Assembly (NCBI RefSeq): GCF_029227915.1
Contig: NC_079877.1
Coordinates: 18,216,851 to 18,280,850 of the forward strand
Direction: 5' to 3'
DNA from: Hydractinia symbiolongicarpus
Lineage: Eukaryota > Cnidaria > Hydrozoa > Anthoathecata > Hydractiniidae
DNA length: 64,000 nucleotides
The number at the start of each line of letters is the position of its first letter. The stretch's first letter is position 1. The notes beneath the pieces were generated by a model. It did not search any database. It was not told where the DNA came from and worked only from the letters and a program-made list of their open reading frames with translations. Shown here piece after piece: positions 28,410 through 37,340 of this stretch. The position numbers were made by a program, and so were the translations under genes.

Positions 28410-28796
28410 TTACATGTATTTATACACTGCGAAACCCAGCAGAGCCAAGGACCCTACTATGAACGTCAGCTCTTGGCCCTGCTGTTCCTTGGATGGGACA
28501 TAGTAATCAGACAATTTTGGGGCCCTCTCAATAGTTACGATATAGTAATCTCGCATGCCTTGGTCTAGTTCCTTTAAACTCTGCCCTGCAGCACGCTGTT
28601 CTTCTCGTCTCTTATTGTACCAATCGATCTTCGCTTGTCTGTCACGTACCCATTGGGCTTGAGCAGCTTGAAGTTGTTCGATCGCTTTATCATGCATTTT
28701 GCGCTCTTCGTTGCTATGCCCAGAGAGTTTACTGAATAAAAAATTTGATCCGCTGAAAGCCAGAGCTCCTCCTGCCATAATCGCGAGACTTGCCAT
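28410..28796 (-). CDS. PLV virion-type protein with two hydrophobic ends
   Basis: 128 residues. N-terminal hydrophobic segment LAIMAGGALAFSGSNFLF, a long helical charged middle (AIEQLQAAQAQWVRDRQAKI, YNKRREEQRA) and a C-terminal membrane helix ELTFIVGSLALLGFAVYKYM. It is only 15 bases downstream of the capsid gene on the same strand, so it is probably co-transcribed with it. Similar uncharacterised genes accompany capsid genes in cnidarian PLVs as far as I recall. Role unknown; virion membrane or minor capsid association is inferred. Confidence 0.6.
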   Translation of the reverse strand: MASLAIMAGGALAFSGSNFLFSKLSGHSNEERKMHDKAIEQLQAAQAQWVRDRQAKIDWYNKRREEQRAAGQSLKELDQGMRDYYIVTIERAPKLSDYYVPSKEQQGQELTFIVGSLALLGFAVYKYM

Positions 28797-28811
28797 CTTT
28801 ATTCTATAGTA

Positions 28812-30005
28812 TTACCATAGAATAACGCGTGATACTGAATACGTAATCCCATCACTAAGCCTTTGCAGAGGTCTTCCGCTACCGTGTAGGCTGTGATCGG
28901 GTGTTGCTCTGAAGTCGATAAAAAGCCCATACCTCTCCGTGAAAAACTGCCCAACAGTCACGATTGAATCATGGGATCCGAAGAGTTCTGCGATTTGTTC
29001 TAGATGATCTCGAGGCAACATCGCGTGGCTATACAATTCATTCGGCTCACCCTCCACGACTATGCTGACAGACGATATGCCAGGATTATAGAATTTTTCA
29101 TTGTTACCAGCATATGCTTTAAAAACGGTAGGATCCTGAAATAACAGGAGTATACCCTTCAAGCTCTTGGCTGGAGTGTCGATTTGCAAGTTGTAACTCG
29201 TGTCAGCCTTTTTCATCGTTATAACTTTAGATCTCAGAACTTTCTCGTATGGTAGAGCTAGCCTCGAGTATCTGGACATCATAGCGCTCGCTAAACATTC
29301 ATTGACCACCTTGTCCAATTTAAGGCATATGTTGCTTATCTTGTAGGAGGAATCGGCTGGCTTGGCCGCGGTAGACCCCGAGGATGCTGTGCCACTGTCT
29401 TTAATTACGTCGCTGTGCTGTGCAAAATGTATTACGAAATGCAGTCTGTCGTGTAAGCCTGCTTGGTAGAAGGGCAAGTCTTGTGTCAACGAGAACATTT
29501 TGCCGATAGGAATGGCAAAGGTGTTGCCGTAGGCCTCAGCGATCGCCTTTTCTTCGTTGTTCCCAACATGGTCGCTGGCTTTGATTTGCAGAGCTCTTAC
29601 GGTCCCGTCGTTAGGGTTGATACCCTGTAGAATTAGGTTATTGTCCCTGTCAAATTTGGAAATCCAGAGATCACGGTACACTGCAAGCACGTTGTAATCT
29701 TGCATGTTTTGTATTTTATTACCATTCAGGCTTATGCGAAGGTTCTGTACAAGGGCCTTGCCGATATTGCTCACAATTGTACGCTTGCTGTTTGTACCAG
29801 TCAGCTCAAAGTCAAAAAAGAGCTTGATACTCCCTAAAAAAATGACCTCATCCTCACGCATGTTTGGGATCTGCACATAGAGGTCCTCGTTCTGATTAAT
29901 CGTTGATGATATGTGAGAGACCTTGACTCTCTGCCTCTTGCCTACCATGCCGAGCATAGTCTTGATTTCCCTATGCGGATTTAGCTTTCCGAATATGTTA
30001 GACAT
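28812..30005 (-). CDS. Double-jelly-roll major capsid protein (hexon)
   Basis: 397 residues, intact from ATG (MSNIFGKLNPH) to stop. This is the size of Polinton/PLV hexons. Features of the family that can be seen: the N-terminal strand region VKVSHISSTINQNEDLYVQI, EDEVIFLGSIKLFFDFEL, TIVSNIGKALVQNLRISLNG (the 'NxxxAxVxxxxIxxxG' strand pair) and VYRDLWISKFDR. The second half has DRLHFVIHF and LQIDTPAKSLKGILLLFQD, and it ends with FIDFRATPDHSLHGSGR. No frameshift or stop is present, unlike most neighbours. It is divergent from the gene at 30,040 with only 34 bases between the two ATGs. Confidence 0.85.
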   Translation of the reverse strand: MSNIFGKLNPHREIKTMLGMVGKRQRVKVSHISSTINQNEDLYVQIPNMREDEVIFLGSIKLFFDFELTGTNSKRTIVSNIGKALVQNLRISLNGNKIQNMQDYNVLAVYRDLWISKFDRDNNLILQGINPNDGTVRALQIKASDHVGNNEEKAIAEAYGNTFAIPIGKMFSLTQDLPFYQAGLHDRLHFVIHFAQHSDVIKDSGTASSGSTAAKPADSSYKISNICLKLDKVVNECLASAMMSRYSRLALPYEKVLRSKVITMKKADTSYNLQIDTPAKSLKGILLLFQDPTVFKAYAGNNEKFYNPGISSVSIVVEGEPNELYSHAMLPRDHLEQIAELFGSHDSIVTVGQFFTERYGLFIDFRATPDHSLHGSGRPLQRLSDGITYSVSRVILW

Positions 30006-30039
30006 GTTTATTTATAGCAGTTTGGAGTTGAAATAAACT
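30006..30039. promoter_or_regulatory. 34-bp divergent intergenic region between capsid and coiled-coil genes
   Basis: The capsid gene (minus) and the 377-residue gene (plus) start back to back. The gap contains tttatttatagcag, which can act as an AT-rich TATA-like core in either direction. The placement is what argues for a shared promoter; there is no experimental support. Confidence 0.4.
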
Positions 30040-31173
30040 ATGGATAATCCAGGATATGACTTCACAGAAGAAACAGATATCCAAGAGGAGCCTGAAGAGT
30101 TTAGTAGCGAGAGCGAAATTCTTAGGCCCGAGGATATTCCTGGGTCCACCCCAACACCAGAAGAGCAGGGTCAATCGTCTAGCGGAGATATCATAACTTA
30201 CGCAAGGGGAGAGTTGGTCAAATCGAAAATAAACGATCTTTATGATCTCCTAAGTGAGGAGCTCGGTCAACCACTGGCGAAACATTATGATGACTTTACA
30301 ATGGAAGGTAATCAGCTTACCTATGATGGTATAGAGCTCACGAAAAAGAATGGTGAGCTAAGGAGTGTTGTTGAGATATGGAGAAGGTTGGGGATGAATC
30401 GCATGCGTGCCTTAGGTTTTGCCAATTATGTTACACCCAACAAGGGCAGTAAAGCAGCAGCCCAAAATCTCATGGATAATATTGATACCGTCGCGAATAA
30501 CACGGGTGACATCGAAATGTTGCCGCTACTGGAGAACGTGTTCGATGACACGAGGAGCCTCATGGAGGATACTTCCTTTAAAGAAGCATTAAACGAACGC
30601 GAAAGACGGAGGCTTCATTGCTATGTTAGAACTCTCAAGGACGACTTGAATAATGTGAAAAGTAAGATGATCTACTACGATGGTGAGCTTTCCAATGCAA
30701 ATGACAAGATCAAGAGGCTTGAGGCGAAGAAGGCTGGGTCCGACGTATCCGAGGAACAGCAAAATATTTGGGATAAGGACCTCGATAAAGCCAAGGAGGA
30801 TCGTGAAAAGCTAAAGAATGATCGAAAGGCGGCAATAGAAGAACATGGTCTCTCAAAGATCCACAGTCAGCTGAAGGTGATTAAGGAGACCCTCATGAAG
30901 ATAGCTGGAGATGATGTATCCCTACGTGAGAAGCTAAGCATTCTCTTTAAAGAGCAGGGGATCACTATAACAAGCATCGTATCCGCTGCAGGCTTACTGA
31001 TATCAACCCTGGTCCTAGCACTCACGGGAGGTAGTGGGGCAGCAGGAAGTGCTGGAGGAGGTGGTAGCAAAGGGTTTGTTCAAAAACAGCTGAAGAGATT
31101 GGGAAAATTCCTTAAATATCTAGCAGGGAATAATTGGTACGATCGTATCATTCTTCTTCCGGATAGCCTCTAA
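30040..31173 (+). CDS. Large helical PLV virion protein with membrane segment, 3' frameshift
   Basis: 377 residues in this frame. An acidic N-terminus (FTEETDIQEEPEEFSSES) leads to a central part that includes GMNRMRALGFANYV. A long coiled coil follows from about residue 185, then LREKLSILFKEQGITITSIV and a transmembrane segment AAGLLISTLVLALTGG, then a Gly/Ala/Ser loop and a basic helix. The last residues (from NNWYDRIIL) are out of frame. In the next frame the text continues as RIASKVVEYVARHLYLAI and a second hydrophobic helix to about 31,265, so a frameshift near 31,140 truncates it. I know closely similar uncharacterised proteins from cnidarian PLV clusters; the role is not known. Confidence 0.7.
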   Translation: MDNPGYDFTEETDIQEEPEEFSSESEILRPEDIPGSTPTPEEQGQSSSGDIITYARGELVKSKINDLYDLLSEELGQPLAKHYDDFTMEGNQLTYDGIELTKKNGELRSVVEIWRRLGMNRMRALGFANYVTPNKGSKAAAQNLMDNIDTVANNTGDIEMLPLLENVFDDTRSLMEDTSFKEALNERERRRLHCYVRTLKDDLNNVKSKMIYYDGELSNANDKIKRLEAKKAGSDVSEEQQNIWDKDLDKAKEDREKLKNDRKAAIEEHGLSKIHSQLKVIKETLMKIAGDDVSLREKLSILFKEQGITITSIVSAAGLLISTLVLALTGGSGAAGSAGGGGSKGFVQKQLKRLGKFLKYLAGNNWYDRIILLPDSL

Positions 31174-31298
31174 AGTCGTGGAGTATGTAGCGAGACACTT
31201 GTATTTGGCCATAGCAGTTGCTGTAGGTATCGTGGTGGCTTATGTGAGTAATAGGAGGAATAGATGAAGAGTCTAGTATGTTGATAAACACATTAGAC

Positions 31299-31750
31299 CT
31301 ATTTCTTTATCCATATATATGCGAGTATAAGTCCTTCTCCTACCGTAACCAGCGTGGCTTTGGTATTCTCATGAACAGCAGCTTCCTCAGAGGATGCTGG
31401 ATGGAGGGGTATATCATGTACCTTTGGTATATCATGTACCTGCTTCCTTGGTATGGTAACAGCATGCGGAGCGTTAATATTGGGATTGATACCAATCTTG
31501 AAATGGTCTTGACTGATCAGGATCTTGTTGTTAAATCCTTGGACATTCCCGATCCTCAGGTTCATATCTGAGGGGATCATGTAAACCCCATATGCTACCG
31601 AGAAGTCTACCTTTGACCTCGCATATTTCAAAACGTTCTCGAATTAACTGATCTCCCTACCCAGCGACGCGGGTCTTATAACCAGCTGTTCAACGGTCGT
31701 GAGGTATAGCCTTTGGGCGTCGATAGAACTGCCTCGATTACCAATAACTC
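31299..31750 (-). pseudogene. Minor structural PLV protein, broken
   Basis: The minus frame 31,299-31,631 contains YARSKVDFSVAYGVYMIPSD, NLRIGNVQGFNNKILIS and a C-terminal hydrophobic stretch TLVTVGEGLILAYIWIKK. Upstream (31,640-31,750) other frames give VEQLVIRPASLGREIS, so a stop or shift near 31,640 divides the gene. The NxxxGNxxGFNN phrase recalls an uncharacterised capsid-linked protein of cnidarian PLVs. Its imperfect direct repeat ggtatatcatgtacct at about 31,409-31,440 looks like an internal duplication. Confidence 0.5.
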
Positions 31751-31754
31751 CTGA

Positions 31755-32261
31755 TCACGCGTTGCCTTGGGATTCCAAAATCAAATACGCATAGTATCTT
31801 ACACTTTGCGATAACTTTTCAATACCGATACGTGTAAGACCCTGACTATTTTTAATTATCCACCTGCTCCATAAATTTTCATCCAAATAACTAGGCCCGC
31901 TGCTGGGATAGTCTTTACGAATAGCTTGCCAGGAACTAAAAATGGTCTGATTTTTCCATTCTTGCTCACTACCAGATACGCCAAATTCACGAGCCAAGGC
32001 ATGGAGCTTTTGATTATTGAACGGATTGTTCGTGGAATTAAATCGGGAAGAGCCTGGTAAAGGAATCTCTAGTTCTTCTAAAATTTTCCTAATTTGGAAG
32101 TATGTATGAAATCGATAAACAGCGCGAACGAGCGGTAAAGGAGAATTAAAGTGCTGCATTGATATCCCACAAGCCGATGTAGCGCAATTGTGTGGACCAA
32201 ATGCTAAATGGATGAATCCTCCAAGCATGAATCGGAGGATTACTATGGAAAACATAGTCAA
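31755..32261 (-). CDS. Hypothetical PLV protein (helical, with conserved FHTYFQIRKIL motif)
   Basis: Up to 168 codons. The part from QHFNSPLPLVRAVYRF onward looks native: FHTYFQIRKILEELEIPLPG, NPFNNQKLHALAREFGVSGS, then ENLWSRWIIKNSQGLTRIGI and EKLSQSVRYYAYLILESQG. I recall a matching uncharacterised protein conserved in cnidarian Polinton-like clusters. The first 20 residues (MTMFSIVILRFM) overlap the divergent plus-strand gene, so the real start may be downstream. Function unknown. Confidence 0.6.
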   Translation of the reverse strand: MTMFSIVILRFMLGGFIHLAFGPHNCATSACGISMQHFNSPLPLVRAVYRFHTYFQIRKILEELEIPLPGSSRFNSTNNPFNNQKLHALAREFGVSGSEQEWKNQTIFSSWQAIRKDYPSSGPSYLDENLWSRWIIKNSQGLTRIGIEKLSQSVRYYAYLILESQGNA

Positions 32262-32338
32262 CGAAAATATCAGGGAATTTTACTTTAAAGGACGAGCCTT
32301 TCGCGTCTATTACGATGTCCTGCTGGGTAAGGTCTGAG
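32247..32338 (+). CDS. Short conserved frame crossing the outer edge of the inverted repeat
   Basis: ATG at 32,247 (MENIVNENIREFYFKGRAF) to a TGA at about 32,338, 29 codons. The first half lies outside the inverted repeat. The second half (FRVYYDVLLGK) lies inside and is repeated at about 47,050-47,095, where it lacks its start. It may be a small gene or the N-terminus of a larger one. Weakly supported. Confidence 0.35.
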
Positions 32339-32407
32339 CCCTTGAGTCTCTCGAGATATCGCCCATGATTAGGGGCATACTTTGCCAGTGGGTTATATCA
32401 AAGAAAG

Positions 32408-32971
32408 ATGCGACAGCTGTATGTTACGAATATAGAGAAACCTACGATTTTTGAGGACTACCTAGGGCAGGACGCGAGAATAGCCCTGAAATCCATCAGC
32501 ATTCGACCTACTTGGTTGAATCTCTACAGCAATAATGATTTTACTATCCATAAGGTAGGATCTGATCAGACGGTTACTAGAATTGAAATCATGAACGGCC
32601 TGTATAAGATTGAAGATATCGCGGCCATCGTCAATAGTCAGGCACAGGGCAAAGTACAGCTTTTTGTGCTTAAAAATGGACTATGCAGGCAACGTGTCAA
32701 TGAAGGGTACACGGTGGTGATTCATCGACAACTGCAAGAGCTCTTGGGTCTACCCTACGATCCTAGTAAAAAATGTTATATGAAGAGTGATTACGATTCA
32801 TTCTACAAGACTAATGTATATCAGCGACTGAGGTTTGTTTGCCCTCAGCTAGACGAGGATGACTGCCTGATGGACGGTAAAAAGATATTGGCTATGCTTC
32901 CCACCAAAATGAACACATGTACCTTCTGCACCTCCGGGGGGTACGGAGGAGGACAGTTCACAAGTCTATAG
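32408..32971 (+). CDS. Penton-like / minor capsid candidate, intact copy
   Basis: 187 residues from ATG (MRQLYVTNIEKPTIFEDYLG). The N-terminal half has a beta-rich pattern (ARIALKSISIRPTWLNLY) that resembles the 'ALSSLxxPxSWYNx' strand of penton or minor capsid genes in Polinton-like viruses. The rest includes IEDIAAIVNSQAQGKVQLFV and a HRQLQELLGLPYDP segment, and the end is Cys/Gly-rich. The assignment to penton is by resemblance and by position beside other virion genes. The inverted copy at 46,400-46,969 is broken, so this is the only intact one in the window. Confidence 0.5.
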   Translation: MRQLYVTNIEKPTIFEDYLGQDARIALKSISIRPTWLNLYSNNDFTIHKVGSDQTVTRIEIMNGLYKIEDIAAIVNSQAQGKVQLFVLKNGLCRQRVNEGYTVVIHRQLQELLGLPYDPSKKCYMKSDYDSFYKTNVYQRLRFVCPQLDEDDCLMDGKKILAMLPTKMNTCTFCTSGGYGGGQFTSL

Positions 32972-32990
32972 ACTGAATAAAATCGAAGAA

Positions 32991-33302
32991 GTGGAACAAT
33001 ACTTGCGAGGTGAGATTAAGGAGCGTGACAAGCTCGCCAAAAAGTTCAAAATGCATGATACGTGGGTAAGATATATGGATCACGGGCTATTGGCGGTAAG
33101 TGTGATAACTTCAGGTGTTAGCATTGGTAGCATGCTCTCGGGTATCGGCGTACCATTAGCCGTGGCTATGGGAGGCCTCACCATAACTGTGGGATTGGGA
33201 CAAGCTGGTCTACGGAATGCGAGGAAGAGACTAGGTGTCAAGAGTAAAAAACATGAAAGCATCAGATTACTGGCGGAAACCAAAATGTCGAGAGGAGGGT
33301 AA
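32991..33302 (+). pseudogene. PLV membrane/helical protein, internal deletion
   Basis: A basic helix (GEIKERDKLAKKFKMHDTW), a glycine-rich hydrophobic core (HGLLAVSVITSGVSIGSMLS and GVPLAVAMGGLTITVGLG) and the domain LGVKSKKHESIRLLAETK are present. At about 33,292 the gene jumps to its last codons because roughly 200 bp present in the right arm are absent. There is no ATG at the start of this open frame: the first is MHDTW at about 33,051, though homology begins before it. Same family as 11,561-11,930 and 45,835-46,380. Confidence 0.65.
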
Positions 33303-33404
33303 ACAGGAGCTGATAAAAAACTTGCAGTCTGCACAATATGTCAGCGGTACTTAGAGGAACCACCCGCGTATTTATAATTTTAATGTTTTGTACAAAACAT
33401 TAAA

Positions 33405-33677
33405 TTACACCAAGCAATTCACCGGTATCTCTTTATCGATCATAAAATCACCGTCATAGATGATATTTCGTTCTTGTTTTACCTCCAAGCCTCCGATATA
33501 TTCATCGAGTATTTTCATAGCTATGATTTCTAGACATGACTTGCAATGAGGCCCAAGGGTTTGTATTGCCATATCTTTATATTTTACTTTATGAATCACA
33601 GATATAAGATCAGCCCTCTTGAGAGTGGAGTATCCACGTATACCCAGCTCCTTTGCCTCTTTTTTCAAATCATTCAT
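33405..33677 (-). CDS. SAP/Rho-N-like small DNA-binding protein, C-terminus altered
   Basis: 90 residues from ATG. The N-terminal 35 residues (LKKEAKELGIRGYSTLKRAD, LISVIHKV) form the helix-turn-helix of a SAP or Rho-N domain, which binds nucleic acid. A CKSCLEIIAMKIL segment follows. The last residues differ from the right-arm copy because of a small indel. The gene is only six bases from the acidic NHPEW gene on the same strand. Confidence 0.65.
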   Translation of the reverse strand: MNDLKKEAKELGIRGYSTLKRADLISVIHKVKYKDMAIQTLGPHCKSCLEIIAMKILDEYIGGLEVKQERNIIYDGDFMIDKEIPVNCLV

Positions 33678-33682
33678 GTTTA

Positions 33683-34141
33683 TTACACTACAGTGAACGA
33701 TTCCTCATCATCTGAATCAAGGTGTCGTGTCCTGGATTGTTGAACCGGTTTATACTTACACTCTTCTAGCATAACCTGCAGATGGTTCCTATTCCCTTGA
33801 TGATAGATACTTGATAGCTCTAAAATGCAGATGCAGTCGCAGGGCTGCTTCAGCGGAACTGCTTGATCATGAAAATCAGTATTAATCTCCCTATTCCATT
33901 CCTTTACTTTGGTTCTAACATAGCTTTTTTTGAATGGAGGGGTAGTGAATTCATTACCGTACAGTTTCTCTATCCATGTCAATATACTCTGATACCTTTC
34001 AAGCCATTCAGGATGATTGTGAAAGTTGAATGACATCGTAAGTGAGGAACTATCATCATAGCGGGATGCTCCATTGCTATAAAGCCCTCCCCTGGTGTTC
34101 TTATTAATAGGGGGTAATTCTATTATCATTTTTATAACCAA
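33683..34141 (-). CDS. PLV 'NHPEW' protein, block B left copy
   Basis: 152 codons in this frame. The core has FNFHNHPEWLERYQSILTWI, TPPFKKSYVRTKVKEWN and VPLKQPCDCICILELSSIYH, and an acidic end HLDSDDEESFTV. Related to the interrupted gene at 7,055-11,537. The upstream part (IIELPPINKNTRGGLYSN) overlaps the end of the MFKF gene by 38 bases in a different frame. The right-arm copy has two extra G in a G-run here and loses that upstream part, so the two frames may once have been one gene. Function unknown. Confidence 0.65.
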   Translation of the reverse strand: MVIKMIIELPPINKNTRGGLYSNGASRYDDSSSLTMSFNFHNHPEWLERYQSILTWIEKLYGNEFTTPPFKKSYVRTKVKEWNREINTDFHDQAVPLKQPCDCICILELSSIYHQGNRNHLQVMLEECKYKPVQQSRTRHLDSDDEESFTVV

Positions 34142-34286
34142 TCACAAATCTAGCATCCTTGCCTTTATTGGCTTGTATTGGATCGCTAAGTACAATGTTT
34201 TCGATCTTTATATCAAAGATGTTAAATGCAGCTAGGTTGCTATAAAAAGCCGTTGTTTCAATATTATTTCCATAAAATTTAAACAT
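34104..34286 (-). CDS. PLV 'MFKF' protein, block B left copy
   Basis: 60 residues, MFKFYGNNIETTAFYSNLAA then IKIENIVLSDPIQANKGKDA and a short tail. It is identical at the protein level to 44,903-45,085 and clearly related to 6,871-7,053. Beta-strand-like pattern, no recognised domain. Its constant place between the zinc micropeptide and the NHPEW gene in three copies supports it as a real gene. Confidence 0.65.
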   Translation of the reverse strand: MFKFYGNNIETTAFYSNLAAFNIFDIKIENIVLSDPIQANKGKDARFVIGYKNDNRITPY

Positions 34287-34361
34287 CCCGTTTATTTATG
34301 AAAATTAGACTCTAACTAGGGTTCTTACAAGGACAGCACCCACCATTGTACGTGATAAACA

Positions 34362-34442
34362 TCATGTAATTAACCTCCGTCCACACTTGCATCTATCATA
34401 TTTATCGAGATCAATTCCACATTCATCACAATACTCAGTCAT
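34362..34442 (-). CDS. 26-residue zinc-ribbon micropeptide, left copy
   Basis: MTEYCDECGIDLDKYDRCKC followed by six residues: C-x2-C and C-x-C. One of three copies in the window with conserved spacing and neighbours (6,682-6,756; 44,747-44,827). Confidence 0.62.
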   Translation of the reverse strand: MTEYCDECGIDLDKYDRCKCGRRLIT

Positions 34443-34448
34443 TTATCC

Positions 34449-34697
34449 TTAAAGGCTTCGTGTAACCATGGCTCTGAAACGATCTGGAACATACTCGAAC
34501 ATCAAGGGATTGTGTTCAACGGCTCTGATACACATTTCTAAGGTCTTGAAATGGTTGGGGACATACTTGAGCAAATATGGATCCTTCCTAGTAGCCTTGA
34601 TACACATGTCTTTTGTTTTGCAGTGATCTGGAATAGAACAGAGATACCAGGGGTAACGCTCAATGTCTCTGATATTGAGCTCTTGATAAATATCCAT
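34449..34697 (-). CDS. DUF4116-like repeat protein, left copy
   Basis: 82 residues from ATG MDIYQELNIRDIERYPW. It contains repeated units of about 25 residues with the pattern 'xVPDxFKTxExCxxAVxxNPxxL': SIPDHCKTKDMCIKA, YVPNHFKTLEMCIRAVEHNP and YVPDRFRAMV. That is the DUF4116 repeat common in giant viruses and PLVs; no biochemical role is known to me. The right-arm copy differs at two residues. The start is followed closely by the zinc micropeptide in the same direction. Confidence 0.75.
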   Translation of the reverse strand: MDIYQELNIRDIERYPWYLCSIPDHCKTKDMCIKATRKDPYLLKYVPNHFKTLEMCIRAVEHNPLMFEYVPDRFRAMVTRSL

Positions 34698-34916
34698 ATT
34701 TATTTTGGAATAATTCAGGGGACTTGATAATTTTTACTCATATTCTGTATAATATGAGTATATTCTATTGCACATGCGTTGATGACGTCGTGTATCTTAC
34801 ATTTAATATTATTATGTGTCGGTATTTAATATTATTTTTGTTGATATCAGCATATGAATTCGTTTTTTACTTGTTTTTGGATGGAGGTGGTGATGGAAGC
34901 GGGGTTTTTGTATTCA

Positions 34917-35249
34917 CTACTTCGTACTTTTTCGACGATATAACCAATCGAAATACCTTTTTCGGTTTTGCTCATCCCTGTAAGCGTTCTTGGGCAGGCA
35001 CTCGATACAATTTGTGCTAAATCTTGGGCTCTTTTTGTTTATTATCCTATACTCGAAATCAAATTTAAGCTCCCCGCAACAGGGACACATTTTACCATTA
35101 CCATATTTCTTCCGACGTTCTTCGAGGGCGGCAGCCTGTATAACCTCAAGGCACCAGATGCAGGATTTTCTCCTTTGCCCATCTTCCTTTAATCCGAATT
35201 TATCCATGGATAAAAATTGTCCACACTGTAGGCATTTTGAGCGTTCCAT
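34917..35249 (-). CDS. Double zinc-ribbon PLV protein, left copy
   Basis: From the ATG of MERSKCLQCGQFLSMDKFGL at 35,249, 110 residues. Two Cys4 ribbons: CLQC...CIWCL and CPCC...CIECL, joined by a charged helix, and a basic end RYFDWLYRRKSTK. The protein is identical in the right arm (43,940-44,272) and related to the ribbon genes at 18.6-19.26 kb. It is the last gene before the inferred PLV end, about 600 bp from the inner edge of the repeat. Likely nucleic-acid binding by analogy. Confidence 0.75.
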   Translation of the reverse strand: MERSKCLQCGQFLSMDKFGLKEDGQRRKSCIWCLEVIQAAALEERRKKYGNGKMCPCCGELKFDFEYRIINKKSPRFSTNCIECLPKNAYRDEQNRKRYFDWLYRRKSTK

Positions 35250-35289
35250 TCTTCTTTTTACAACTCCGGTGTAGACTTCAAATAACACG

Positions 35290-35860
35290 GACCTTAGAGT
35301 ATGGGAAATTCCCTACTCAATTCTATTTTTGTTGATGTCAGCATTATTACTAATATTGCTTTTGCGCATGCGTTGATGATGTCATATGATTTCGTTTTTT
35401 ACTTGTTTTTTGGGTGGAGGTGGTGGTGGAAGTGGTGGAAGCGGGGTTTTTGGGGGTAAGGTGTGGAAGGAGCGAAAAACCGTATATCCTCACTCCTTAC
35501 CACTACTCAAGGTTCAGGAAGTTGAATTAATTCTGAATATCTGAATGTTCTGAATAACTAGCTTTTATACTCTGTCGAGTTTCTTCTCTTTTATACTCTG
35601 CCGAGTCACGGTTGTCGAACCTAAAAAAAGAAAGGAAATTCATTGTAATTTTTTGTTTCAATAGCAAAAATTAACAAACTTATTTCTGCTAAGATACCAA
35701 CACCTCACAAAATCAAGTTAAAAAGTATGTGACGCTAATTTTAATTGAAACATGCACTTAAAGCAGCTTCCCTCCCACTCCTAAATAAATTATAACCTGA
35801 AAATCGTTTATAAAATACTAGCTGTTAACCTGTTGTAATCCACAAGTTTGCTAGATTAGC
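35290..35860. other. Non-coding terminal part of the PLV block
   Basis: No gene. It contains poly-G/T rich stretches (ggtggtggaagtggtggaag at about 35,420-35,440) and two copies of ttttatactctg at about 35,564 and 35,590. The mirror image lies at 43,329-43,900. If these are PLV ends, this is where terminal sequences and origins would be expected. Confidence 0.45.
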
Positions 35861-36239
35861 CTGTTGTATACACGTTTTTTTCCTATTTTTGACCTGCTTC
35901 AATTTTACTAGCAAAATGCTTCTAGGCTGAAACTTTCTTACTTTTTATTCTTATCTTTTCTTTGTTTTAAAACACTATTTCCGTTGAGAAAAAAACACTG
36001 TTTTTTTTAGAATAAATTTTTCAGGATGTAACTTCAGTAAAAAAGTTGTGTTGTTTCTTGACCTGTAATTGAAAATACGCAGGGTTTTTTCAATATAAGA
36101 AATTTTTAAAATCTTAAAAATGTTAAGAAATGCCCAGCCTCAGTATGACAGGATTTAATTCCTGGAGACCTTCATATTTACATTTTTATACAGTTATTTA
36201 ATCACATAATTTCAAAACAGCATATATCATGCAATATCG

Positions 36240-36552
36240 TTTATGTGTGGAAAAATCCATGGGGTCACCTGTCCTTTATATATTACATTTCATATCGCTT
36301 CTGGTTTTACACAAGTCCCTTTCAGTCGACAAACAGACAAAATACGGCTAGTATCAATATAAAGACTAATCGTTTAACCCTGAGAAAATTCATGGGGTTG
36401 CCCGTCCTTATATATATCACAATCATTTTGTGCGTGATTTTTAAGATGCTTTTGGCAGACAAACAGACAAAGTATGGCTATTATTAATATAGAGTATAGA
36501 CTCCTATACATACAAAAGGGTGTCCAGCGAACAGACAAAATATGGCTATTAT
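36240..36552 (+). repeat. Dispersed hairpin repeat (family A), three adjacent copies
   Basis: Units of roughly 120 bp with the order 'aatcgtttaaccctg..aaa..ccatggggttgcccgtcc', 'tttatatatcac', 'agacaaacagacaaaatacg' and 'gctattattaatata'. Other copies lie at about 37,740-38,205, 54,800-54,908 and 61,616-61,855. The best-preserved start reads acccgtggaaaaatccacgg or close variants, which can fold as a short hairpin. Confidence 0.75.
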
Positions 36553-37340
36553 TAATATACTAGCCGGGAAACCCGGCGTCGAAACGCCGGGTTAAGCCAC
36601 AAGTAAAGGTGTGATCCGGCATTGAACACTCTGTGGAGCGCTTAATAAGAGCCGTAAACTGTCCCACACGATCAGGTGGAGCGCTTTAGTACAGGTATAC
36701 AGTATTTCGTTAATCATTTGAAGCGCATACACCATTATAGTGTGCAACTGTAACATATTTTTCAAAAAATAGCTTTCCCGCAACGATAACGATAACTAAA
36801 AACAAAGTTTACAAAGTGTTGTTACTCCATCATAGCAAAAACAATCGTCAATTTTATTTCATTTTGCGGAATAACTTTTTGCGCAAGTTAAAAAATTAAT
36901 CGTGACACTGAGCTGAACGCTTAGTACAGTTAAACCGTGTTGCACAGGCGTAAATCAAGTTAAGCGCATACACCATTATAGTGTGCGACTGTAACATATT
37001 TTTTTTAAATTACTTTCCCGCAACAATAGCTGATATGAAAACAGAGTTTACAAACCGTTAGTATATACAGGTAAACGGTGTTGCACATGCCCATAGGCGT
37101 AACAGCCTTTTACAAAAAACAGTCTGTTTTTAGCACTGGGCTAACCGCTTAGTACAGTTAAACACAGTTGAACAGGCGCATAAGGCGTATTACCCTTTTC
37201 CAAAAATGTTCATTGCAACTTCGGTTTAAATAAAAACACAGGGAACAGCCTGTCGTTACTTGTCCAGCCAAAACAATCGCTCAGCCATTTCATTTGCAGA
37301 AAAAGTTTGCAGAAAAATAATAAAATATGTAGCTATACCT
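36553..37340 (+). repeat. Dispersed repeat family B, first copy
   Basis: Begins actagccgggaaacccggcg and contains ttaagccacaagtaaa.gtg, tctgtggagcgcttaataag and, near the end, aaaacaatcgctcagccatt. The same order is found at 61,856-62,345 on the same strand. Both copies directly follow a family A unit. Internal stretches around 'cgcttagtacagttaaac' recur within the repeat. Confidence 0.75.

Larger units (their letters stand above)
32292..35860 (+). repeat. Left arm of a 3.6-kb inverted repeat (PLV terminal block)
   Basis: This arm is repeated in reverse complement at 43,329-47,095. Identical gene order, two identical proteins (123 and 60 residues) and a few mismatches per hundred bases elsewhere show a recent common origin. 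Compared with the right arm it lacks about 200 bp inside the membrane-protein gene (at about 33,292). The inner end, gctagattagc at 35,850-35,860, is exact; the next base differs. Confidence 0.93.

Noticed and set aside
32408-32971. Firm assignment as penton protein
   Set aside because: Resemblance covers only the N-terminal strand pattern and position; kept as a candidate at moderate confidence.
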